Shown here: positions 54,826-62,321 of the stretch, one piece after another
Position numbering within the stretch: position 1 is the first letter of the stretch
Layout: the number at the start of each line of letters is the position of its first letter
Assembly (NCBI RefSeq): GCF_900233005.1
Contig: NZ_LT960611.1
Location: 3,596,001 to 3,660,000, forward strand
Reading direction: 5' to 3'
Length of the DNA: 64,000 nucleotides
DNA from: Vibrio tapetis subsp. tapetis
Lineage (GTDB): Bacteria > Pseudomonadota > Gammaproteobacteria > Enterobacterales > Vibrionaceae
Program-made: the position numbers and the translations under genes
Notes under the pieces: generated by a model
Told to the model about the DNA's origin: nothing
Databases searched by the model: none
Seen by the model: the letters and a program-made list of their open reading frames with translations, nothing else

Positions 54826-55293
54826 ATGGAATCTTCAGCAAAGCAAGGATTTAGATTTGCTCGCTTTATGAGGCTACTTCCCGTAGGCGAAGATAAGGTC
54901 TTAGTTGTCCTTAAAGGGCATTTATTAATCGAAGAACTTTTGAGTGATATTTTAACCCTCCACCTGAGCTTAGATAATCCTCTAGGTATAAAGATCACTA
55001 ATAATATGATGTTCGCCAAAAAATTAGAGTTATGTTGGGCCCTATCGAAATCTACAGAGTTACCCGATGAGTTCTGGGTTGCAATAAAAAAGCTGAATAC
55101 GATTCGAAACAAATATTCGCACAACATTTCACCTTCAGGGATTGATGTAACAATACAAGACTTCACTTGTGAAGTTGAGCGACTTGACCCCTTTGGTTAT
55201 ATAAAAGATGGTGGAGACTCTAAGTTTGAAATTTCAATCAGTTGCTTATACATTATGCTAAATGAGCAATTAGGTGCTTTGCGAAACTCATAA
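54826..55293 (+). CDS. HEPN-like protein with RNxxxH motif
   Basis: 155 residues, helical throughout. IRNKYSHN near residue 92 fits the Rx4-6H motif of HEPN ribonucleases found in toxin-antitoxin and defence systems. No nucleotidyltransferase partner is adjacent. The stop codon forms the first bases of an attC-like site, so this is a gene cassette. It is preceded by the right half of the repeat interrupted by IS21. Nuclease activity is inferred from the motif alone. Confidence 0.6.
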   Translation: MESSAKQGFRFARFMRLLPVGEDKVLVVLKGHLLIEELLSDILTLHLSLDNPLGIKITNNMMFAKKLELCWALSKSTELPDEFWVAIKKLNTIRNKYSHNISPSGIDVTIQDFTCEVERLDPFGYIKDGGDSKFEISISCLYIMLNEQLGALRNS

Positions 55294-55393
55294 CAAGAGC
55301 TAAGGCAGATTCCCAACCCTTGGCATTCTCAGTTCAAGGTTGGGTTTTGGGTTAAGGTGCAATAGGTTAGGTGGTGGCGTTGCAACTTAACGC
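55291..55393 (+). other. attC-like (VCR/VPR-type) cassette recombination site, 3' end degenerate
   Basis: Begins TAACAAGAGC, has the paired arms CCCAACC (55312-55318) and GGTTGGG (55338-55344) around CTTGGCATTCTCAGTTC, the characteristic centre of vibrio superintegron attC sites, and the tail GGTTAGGTGGTGGCGTTGC. The expected GGGCGTTA at the far end is replaced by CGACTAG, so the site is cut or recombined. No integron integrase gene is in the window. Confidence 0.7.
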
Positions 55394-55424
55394 GACTAGC
55401 CTTCTTAAGGAGTATATAAATCAA

Positions 55425-55913
55425 ATGTCAGTTCAAAAAATGCATGGTGGGGCGACCCATACAGCTGAAGAGTTTGTGTTAGCGGGTTTAGAGGCCTCAA
55501 AGAGTGTTGAAAATAATCGTTTAGTAGCTCCTGTTATGGTCTGTTTTGCTTTTGCATCAGAGTTATTCCTTAAGGGGGAGTTAGCAAATCAAGGAATTGA
55601 CCCTTGTAAGGAACATAGCCTTTGGAGCTTGTATAAACTACTTCCAGAAGATAGGAAAAACTGGGTAAGACGAATGTATGTTCACCTAGTTGGTGATATT
55701 GAAAAAGCTAGTTTTGAAAGAGAAATACAGCGTTGGTCTAAATCATTTATAGAGATTAGGTACTGGCATGATCAAACATCAAAAGAGCAGGCATATTTTG
55801 ATTTTTCTAACTTCATACCAAATCTCGCGATCAGTTTATATAACGCTTACTCACACATAGACGAATTTCCAATATTTGAGTTTCCGCAACTTCGAGGAAA
55901 ACATATCAAATAA
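55425..55913 (+). CDS. HEPN-like helical protein, cassette-borne
   Basis: 162 residues from ATG 55425; AAGGAG lies 12 bases upstream, rather far, and a start at 55371 inside the attC tail is possible but less likely. The segment VCFAFASELFLKGELANQGI and HSLWSLYKLLPEDRKNW resemble HEPN-like helical bundles, but the RxxxxH active motif is not seen. Function unknown. It directly follows an attC-like site. Confidence 0.5.
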   Translation: MSVQKMHGGATHTAEEFVLAGLEASKSVENNRLVAPVMVCFAFASELFLKGELANQGIDPCKEHSLWSLYKLLPEDRKNWVRRMYVHLVGDIEKASFEREIQRWSKSFIEIRYWHDQTSKEQAYFDFSNFIPNLAISLYNAYSHIDEFPIFEFPQLRGKHIK

Positions 55914-56039
55914 CAGAATGCTAACAAGCGTTTAGATTTTCAAGATACTTTTCCTAATCAATTGAAGTAATTTTGTCCAATGTCACTAAATTACTTCTGT
56001 CCAGAGACGTGCCAGCACGATCACTGCTAGAACGTTTAT

Positions 56040-56050
56040 GCCCCAAAATC
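56040..56050. repeat. GCCCCAAAATC repeat, third copy
   Basis: Lies 127 bp before the recombinase gene. Copies at 49883 and 51984 are embedded in longer similar units; this one shares TTTATGCCCCAAAATC and a following AGATCAAA. Confidence 0.5.
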
Positions 56051-56176
56051 AGCTAGATCAAATACTCTAACGCACTTAAGCCTGCAATCTTTCTCAGCTT
56101 CCTCACTGCATAACCATTCAATTTATCTCCTCTAAACTTAATAAGGCCACTTCTAAAGTCATACTGGAGGTCAATT

Positions 56177-56770
56177 ATGTGGACAAAGAAAGGTCATTTA
56201 ACAGGGCAGAAAAAACCCTTCAAACTTGAAGATATCTGGCGAATTCGCACTAGACTCGAAATCGAAGGAAACATCATGGAACTGGCCTTGCTCAATCTCG
56301 CCATAGACTGTAAGTTACGTTCTTGTGACTTGCTTAGAATGAAAGTGAGGGATATCTCTTCTGGTGGTGTGATTCAAGATCGCGTGCTTTACAGCCAGAG
56401 TAAAACTGGTAGAGAGGTCCAGTTTGAGATCACATCTCGTACTGCACAGTCATTGGCTCAATGGATAATGAAGAGCCAAATATCCGCATCAGATTACTTG
56501 TTCCCTAGCCCTCGCAAGCAGGGTAAGCCCATGAGTTATAGTCGTTACGCAACCATCATTCGTCGTTGGGCCACTGAACTCTGTTACGACCCATACCTTT
56601 ACGGCACACATTCAATGCGTCGAACGAAAGCGACATTAATCTATGCTCGCACCAAAAATATCCGTGCAGTTCAATTACTACTTGGTCACGTAAAGCTCGA
56701 CAATACCATTCGTTATCTAGGTGTCGAAATTGAAGATGCGCTCAATATTTCAGAGGGGATAGACTCTTAA
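56177..56770 (+). CDS. Catalytic-domain-only tyrosine recombinase
   Basis: 197 residues, GGAGG before the ATG. All active-site residues can be placed: Arg in KLRSCDLLRM, Lys in SQSKTGREVQF, HSMRR for His-x-x-Arg, LLGHVK for the second His, and Tyr in TIRYLGV. The N-terminal core-binding domain of usual integrases is missing, as in a set of small vibrio integrases. It may act with a partner or only at simple sites. Neighbouring GCCCCAAAATC repeats are possible targets. Confidence 0.85.
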   Translation: MWTKKGHLTGQKKPFKLEDIWRIRTRLEIEGNIMELALLNLAIDCKLRSCDLLRMKVRDISSGGVIQDRVLYSQSKTGREVQFEITSRTAQSLAQWIMKSQISASDYLFPSPRKQGKPMSYSRYATIIRRWATELCYDPYLYGTHSMRRTKATLIYARTKNIRAVQLLLGHVKLDNTIRYLGVEIEDALNISEGIDS

Positions 56771-56957
56771 TGTAGGTCAAAGCTTCCTTTTCTTTATGGT
56801 GCCACGGATGAGGTGTTGGTTTATTTTAACTTATAACAATCACTTATGTTTTTTGATCTTATTTTAATACCGCTTTCTTTCAACGCACAGTGCCGTATTT
56901 ATTCCTTGTTAAAATAAGTTGAGTTATACTGTTTTGAATTAAAGTTAGGAGGTTCAA

Positions 56958-57362
56958 ATGACTGCGGCAGATCGTATTTATCAGAATATAAAGCGTTCAA
57001 GACGCTATGTCTTTGAACGCAAAGACTTTGATGGGTTTGCCAGTTATGATCAAGTAGGTAGAGCATTGAGGCAATTAGTAAAGCAAGGTGAACTAATGAA
57101 GCTTGGCTATGGTTTGTATACCAAAGCAAGGGTTAATAGCCTTACAGGAAGACCCATGCCTACCAACCCTGGTGGTAGCGATGCCCTTATCCGGGAAATA
57201 TTAAAAATGAAGGGCGTTGACTTTGAGATGGATAGTTTGTCTCTACAGAGCTTTTCAGGTGAAAGCACACAAGTACCATCATCCGTTCATTATTCATGGA
57301 ATCCTAAGCAGTTTAATCGCAAGCTGGTAGTAGGTAATCGAGTACTGAATTCTCCGAGTTAA
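56958..57362 (+). CDS. AbiEi-type antitoxin (DUF6088-like)
   Basis: 134 residues, AGGAGG before the ATG. N-terminal winged helix (RYVFERKDFDGFASYDQVGRALRQLVKQGEL) followed by YGLYTKAR, the standard beginning of AbiEi antitoxins. Represses and neutralises type IV toxin AbiEii, encoded two bases downstream. C-terminal part is short and Ser/Pro-rich. Confidence 0.85.
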   Translation: MTAADRIYQNIKRSRRYVFERKDFDGFASYDQVGRALRQLVKQGELMKLGYGLYTKARVNSLTGRPMPTNPGGSDALIREILKMKGVDFEMDSLSLQSFSGESTQVPSSVHYSWNPKQFNRKLVVGNRVLNSPS

Positions 57363-57364
57363 CG

Positions 57365-58306
57365 ATGAAAAAACTAAAACAACAATTCCTTGAGGTTTCC
57401 GATGCTTTAGCGCTAGGAAACCCAGCCATTATTGAAAAAGATTACTGGGTTGTTGCTCTGCTTGCTGAGCTAGAAAAACTTACCTTTGAAACTCACCAAT
57501 TGGTTTTTGCAGGTGGTACGGCATTAGCCAAATCTAATGTCAAAATCCTACGGATGTCAGAAGACGTTGATATTAAACTGATCCCAAGTAAAGAGTTTGA
57601 TGCGTTGAGTCGTGGTAAAAAGAAAACCGCACGTAAAATGCTTATCGAGCAAATAGAGCAGGTGATTGCGCGATCTCAGCAATTTACAGTTGAAAGCCGA
57701 CTTGTTCGTGATGAATACCGTTATGTGGAGTATGAACTTAAATATCCTCAACAATTCAACCAAGCTCCATGCTTGCGACCAATCATCAAATTAGAGCTGA
57801 TGGAAACTATTCCGCTTCTAGAAGTAGAAGACCGAGGAATTCAATCGTTAGTTGCAGAGCTTTATAAGCAACCACAAGAGGTCAGCGCATTCGCTTGTGT
57901 TTCTGTTTACGCAACATTAGTGGAGAAAGTACTTTCTATGTTACGTCGTACTATGTTGGTTAAGCGTGACACCGAACGTAAAGATGATGTCACGTTGGTC
58001 CGTCATATCTACGACGTTCATTGCATTGATACAGCGCAGACGCTAGATATTGAGTCACTAACCTCATTATTTCTCACAGTATTGAAAGAAGATATCGACC
58101 GCTTTGGTAACCAGCATGCTGAGTTTGTCGCTGCCCCTATTAAGGAGCTACGCCTTGGCTTACAAGAGCTAGAAGACAACCCGATTTTCCGCCAACGCTT
58201 TCAAGACTTTGTTACGCCAATGGTGTTTAACACCGAACCCCATGATTTTGATACCTGCTTTGCCTCATTTAAACGCATCGCTGAATCATTGATTAAAACA
58301 ATTTGA
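57365..58306 (+). CDS. AbiEii-type nucleotidyltransferase toxin
   Basis: 313 residues. Nucleotidyltransferase core VFAGGTALAKSNVKILRMSEDVDIKL with the GG and DxD motifs, preceded by IEKDYWVVALL typical of AbiEii/MenT relatives. Works with AbiEi in abortive infection by blocking growth of infected cells. Placed between a recombinase and hsdM, part of one defence cluster; hsdM starts seven bases after its stop. Confidence 0.85.
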   Translation: MKKLKQQFLEVSDALALGNPAIIEKDYWVVALLAELEKLTFETHQLVFAGGTALAKSNVKILRMSEDVDIKLIPSKEFDALSRGKKKTARKMLIEQIEQVIARSQQFTVESRLVRDEYRYVEYELKYPQQFNQAPCLRPIIKLELMETIPLLEVEDRGIQSLVAELYKQPQEVSAFACVSVYATLVEKVLSMLRRTMLVKRDTERKDDVTLVRHIYDVHCIDTAQTLDIESLTSLFLTVLKEDIDRFGNQHAEFVAAPIKELRLGLQELEDNPIFRQRFQDFVTPMVFNTEPHDFDTCFASFKRIAESLIKTI

Positions 58307-58313
58307 GTAGATA

Positions 58314-60908
58314 ATGAATAAACAACAACTTGCCGCCAAAATTTGGGAATCGGCAAACCAAATGCGTTCTAAAATTGAAGCGAACGACTACAAAGATTAC
58401 ATCTTGGGTTTTATCTTTTATAAGTTCTTGTCAGATAAGCAAGTTCAGTTTCTGATCAATAACGAATTTGATGAACAATCAATCAAAGAACTCAACGAGC
58501 AAGACGAAGACACCCTGAATTATGTACGAAATGAGATTGGCTATTTCATCGCCTACGACAATCTGTTTTCTACTTGGGTAGAAGACGGACAAGATTTCGA
58601 CATTGCCTACGTCCGTGATGCATTATCAGCGTTTGGTCGCTTGATTAACCCTGCCCATAAAGATCTGTTTGAGGGCATCTTTAACACGCTAGAGACTGGC
58701 CTTAGTAAGTTAGGGGAAAATGCCGCATCACAAACTAAAGCGGCGAGAAGCTTGATCCACTTGATCAACGACATCCCAATGAAAGGCAAGCAAGACTATG
58801 ATGTACTCGGCTTTATCTACGAATACTTAATCAGCCAATTTGCTGCTAACGCGGGGAAAAAAGCCGGCGAATTTTATACGCCTCACGAAGTCTCGGTACT
58901 GATGTCAGAGATCATGGCTGACCACCTTAAGGACCGAGAAAAAATTCAAATTTACGATCCAACCAGTGGCTCAGGCTCGTTGCTGATCAACATCGGTCAA
59001 TCGGTAGAAAATCGTCTAGGTGGTGAGAATAACATTCGTTATTTTGCCCAAGAGCTCAAGAAAAACACCTACAACTTAACCCGTATGAACCTATTTATGC
59101 GTGGGATTTTGCCTAACGACATCATCACCCGCAATGCAGATACGCTAGAAGATGACTGGCCAATTGATAGCAATAAAACCCATGAGCCGCTGCGAGTGGA
59201 TGCCGTCGTTTCAAACCCGCCTTATTCACAAAAGTGGGACCCGGAGTTTAAAGATAAAGATCCGCGTTATTCGCCATTTGGCCTTGCGCCAAAAACCAAA
59301 GCGGATTACGCCTTCTTGCTGCATGACCTATACCACATAAAACCCGATGGCATCATGACCATTGTATTGCCTCATGGGGTACTGTTCCGTGGGGGGGATG
59401 AAGGTAAAATTCGTGAAAACCTAATAGAAAAGAACCACATTGACGCCATTATCGGGCTGCCTGCCAATGTTTTCTTTGGTACGGGTATTCCCACTATTGT
59501 TTTGGTGCTCAAGCAAACCCGAAACAACGATGACGTACTCATCATTGATGCCTCAAAAGGCTTCGTTAAAGAAGGAAAAAACAACAAGCTACGTGCCTGC
59601 GACATCAAGCGCATTGTGGATACCGTGGTTAGCCGCCAATCTCAGCTAAAATTTTCTGCACTGGTCAACCGACAGACGATCCGAGAGAACGGTTACAATC
59701 TGAACATTCCACGTTATGTCGACTCATCTGATGAGGCTGAAAGCTGGGATATCTACGCATCCATGTTCGGGGATATCCCCAACAGCGAACTTGCGGCGTT
59801 AAGCCCCTATTGGCAGGCAATGCCAAGCCTTAAAGCGAGCTTGTTTACTGCAACCTCTAGCGAATACTCCGCACTAAGCGTGGAAGATGTGAAAGCCGCC
59901 ATCACCGCCCATGAGGACACCCAACGGTTTAACGGCCAATATAAACAGGCGTTCGGCGACTTTGAAGCCTACCTAAAGCAAAGTTTGATCACCGAGTTAT
60001 TACAGGTAAAACGTTCGCGACAGCGAGGTATTATCAGTGATGAGATCTTCCGCCGTTTGCAAGGCATTGCCTTGATTGACAAATACGACGCCTATCAAAT
60101 GCTGGATGCCAAATGGCAGCAGCTTGGGGCAGATTTAGAGATGATCCAAACCGAAGGCATGGACACCTGTAAAAAGGTGGAGCCTAAGATGGTTACCAAA
60201 AAACAGAAAGGCAAAGAGGTACAAGTACAAGAAGGCTGGCTTGGTCATATCTTTCCTTTTGAGTTAGTTGAGAAAACCTACTTTAAGGAAGAGTTAAAAC
60301 ACATTCAAACCATCAGCGAACGTCTGCAAACCATTAATACCGAGATTGAAGAACTCTTTAATGGCTTGAGTGAAGACGATAAAGAGTCCGCTTGCGTCAA
60401 TGAAGATAAAACGGCTTTTGTGAATGTTGAACTAAACAAAGAAGTGAAGCAAATCAAAGCTGATAAAAAGCGTGGTGAAACCTTTGCTAAAGACGGCTTT
60501 GAGAACACATTGTTAGCCGTTTCAAAGCTGCAAAGTGAAGAAAAAACGCTGAAAAAGAGCCTTAAAACTGCAGATGAAACCTTGCTAGAAGCGACTAAGA
60601 AAAAGATCACTGAATTGACTAAATCAGAAATCGAGCACCTACTGCTACTTAAATGGGTGCAACCCATCGTACAGTCATTAGCACAGTTGCCACAACAGCT
60701 CATCCAACGCTTAACTAATAAACTGCAAGCGTTAGCAGACAAATACGCCCAAACCTATGGCGATATAGCCAATGAAACCCAGCAAGTCGAGCAGCAACTA
60801 GCTGAAATGATGGGTGAGCTACAAGGGAGTGATTTCGATATGCTGGGCATCAAAGCGTTAAAAGGCTTCCTGCAAGGTAAAGCATTAGCAGGTGGACAGC
60901 ATGAGTAA
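58314..60908 (+). CDS. hsdM: Type I restriction-modification methyltransferase HsdM
   Basis: 864 residues, longer than the 500-residue norm because of a 350-residue helical, coiled-coil-like C-terminal extension rich in Lys, Glu and Gln. N-terminal HsdM domain (LAAKIWESANQMRSKIEANDYKDYIL abbreviated by its motif KDYILGFIFYKFLSD), FYTPHEVSVLM, SAM motif YDPTSGSGSLLINIG, and catalytic SNPPYSQKW (N-P-P-Y, N6-adenine). Overlaps hsdS by eight bases. Confidence 0.92.
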   Translation: MNKQQLAAKIWESANQMRSKIEANDYKDYILGFIFYKFLSDKQVQFLINNEFDEQSIKELNEQDEDTLNYVRNEIGYFIAYDNLFSTWVEDGQDFDIAYVRDALSAFGRLINPAHKDLFEGIFNTLETGLSKLGENAASQTKAARSLIHLINDIPMKGKQDYDVLGFIYEYLISQFAANAGKKAGEFYTPHEVSVLMSEIMADHLKDREKIQIYDPTSGSGSLLINIGQSVENRLGGENNIRYFAQELKKNTYNLTRMNLFMRGILPNDIITRNADTLEDDWPIDSNKTHEPLRVDAVVSNPPYSQKWDPEFKDKDPRYSPFGLAPKTKADYAFLLHDLYHIKPDGIMTIVLPHGVLFRGGDEGKIRENLIEKNHIDAIIGLPANVFFGTGIPTIVLVLKQTRNNDDVLIIDASKGFVKEGKNNKLRACDIKRIVDTVVSRQSQLKFSALVNRQTIRENGYNLNIPRYVDSSDEAESWDIYASMFGDIPNSELAALSPYWQAMPSLKASLFTATSSEYSALSVEDVKAAITAHEDTQRFNGQYKQAFGDFEAYLKQSLITELLQVKRSRQRGIISDEIFRRLQGIALIDKYDAYQMLDAKWQQLGADLEMIQTEGMDTCKKVEPKMVTKKQKGKEVQVQEGWLGHIFPFELVEKTYFKEELKHIQTISERLQTINTEIEELFNGLSEDDKESACVNEDKTAFVNVELNKEVKQIKADKKRGETFAKDGFENTLLAVSKLQSEEKTLKKSLKTADETLLEATKKKITELTKSEIEHLLLLKWVQPIVQSLAQLPQQLIQRLTNKLQALADKYAQTYGDIANETQQVEQQLAEMMGELQGSDFDMLGIKALKGFLQGKALAGGQHE

Positions 60909-62160
60909 AGGAAAACTCGCTTTACCTACTATACGTTTTGAAGGATTTGAAGATGAGTGGGAAGAAAAGCCACTTGGAGACGTTTTATCATTGGCAAATG
61001 GCTATGCGTTTAAAAGTGAGTATTTCTGTAAAGATAAAACTGGTTATGAAGTATTGACACCGGGAAGTGTGCATATTGGTGGGGGTTTTCAATATGGGAA
61101 AGGTCAAAATTATAAACTAGAAGGGAAAACACCCCAAAAGTTTATATTTGCAGCTGGTGATGTTTTCATCACGATGACAGACCTAACTCCAACTGCACAA
61201 ATGTTAGGGCTTCCCGCTATTGTCCCTGATGATGGAACGACTTACTTACACAATCAGCGTTTGGGTAAGTTAATTCAATACAAAGGTGACTATGGATTTC
61301 TTTTTTATCTTTTAAGTACGGACACATATCGAAACCAAATAGTTGCAACATCCTCTGGCACGACTGTTAAGCATTCTTCACCAGATAAAGTAAAAAGTAG
61401 CAAGTTTTTTTTTCCAAACAAAGTTGAGCAAACATCCCTAGGTTATTATTTTCAAAATGTCGACAAGCAACTAAAGCTACACCAAGACAAGTTCGCCAAG
61501 CTGCAACAGCTAAAGAAAGCCATGCTGGGTAAAATGTTCCCTAAAGCTGGACAGACGGTGCCTGAACTGCGTTTTGCTGGGTTTAGTGAGAAATGGGAAG
61601 TTGAGCCTTTGGGAACAAATGCCAGCTTTAACAAAGGAAAGGGGTTTACAAAAGGCGACTTGAATACGTTTGGAGTCCCTATCGTGCTGTATGGTCGTTT
61701 ATATACCAATTATCAAACAATCATCACAGAGGTCGATACATTTGTTAGCTCTGAGAGCAAAGGTATTATGAGTAAAGGAAGAGAGGTCATCGTACCTGCG
61801 TCAGGGGAAAGTGCGGAAGATATTGCTCGTGCTTCAGCGGTTTTACAACCTAATGTAATACTGGGTGGAGACTTAAATATAATTTATCCAAATAATAAAA
61901 TTCTACCTAGCTTTTTGGCACTCATCATAACTTATAGTTGTTGTCAGGCTGAGCTAGCGAAAAAAGCTCAAGGAAAATCAGTTGTTCATGTTAGAAATAG
62001 TGACATAAAAGATTTACTTGTTCCTATGCCTACTATAAAAGAACAAACCAAAATCGCTGAGTATTTCCAAAACCTTGACCGTTTGATCAACCTACAACAG
62101 CAGCAGATAGATAAGCTGAAAAATCTGAAACAGACGTATCTGGCAAAGATGTTTGTGTGA
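60901..62160 (+). CDS. hsdS: Type I restriction-modification specificity subunit HsdS
   Basis: 419 residues from ATG 60901, inside the end of hsdM, with AGGTGG upstream. Two target-recognition domains, each followed by a conserved helix: LKLHQDKFAKLQQLKKAMLGKMF and LINLQQQQIDKLKNLKQTYLAKMF (motif parts). The repeated PELRFAGFSEKWEVEPLG-type opening begins the second domain. Determines the DNA sequence recognised by the complex. Confidence 0.92.
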   Translation: MSKGKLALPTIRFEGFEDEWEEKPLGDVLSLANGYAFKSEYFCKDKTGYEVLTPGSVHIGGGFQYGKGQNYKLEGKTPQKFIFAAGDVFITMTDLTPTAQMLGLPAIVPDDGTTYLHNQRLGKLIQYKGDYGFLFYLLSTDTYRNQIVATSSGTTVKHSSPDKVKSSKFFFPNKVEQTSLGYYFQNVDKQLKLHQDKFAKLQQLKKAMLGKMFPKAGQTVPELRFAGFSEKWEVEPLGTNASFNKGKGFTKGDLNTFGVPIVLYGRLYTNYQTIITEVDTFVSSESKGIMSKGREVIVPASGESAEDIARASAVLQPNVILGGDLNIIYPNNKILPSFLALIITYSCCQAELAKKAQGKSVVHVRNSDIKDLLVPMPTIKEQTKIAEYFQNLDRLINLQQQQIDKLKNLKQTYLAKMFV

Positions 62161-62321
62161 TGATTTTCATCCATTAAGTTTAATCGCTTGAATCTCAGCG
62201 CCCTCACATCAAATCTGGTGTAAGCGCACAAACAGACCAGCATAAAATATATATTTAGCCCCTCGCGTCAACCTCTGCAAATAGACGGCGGATTGCGAGC
62301 CAACGTCAGCAAGGACAGGTT
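62161..62321. other. Short gap between hsdS and hsdR
   Basis: 160 bp without a gene. Contains AAGGACAGG shortly before the hsdR start. Confidence 0.5.
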
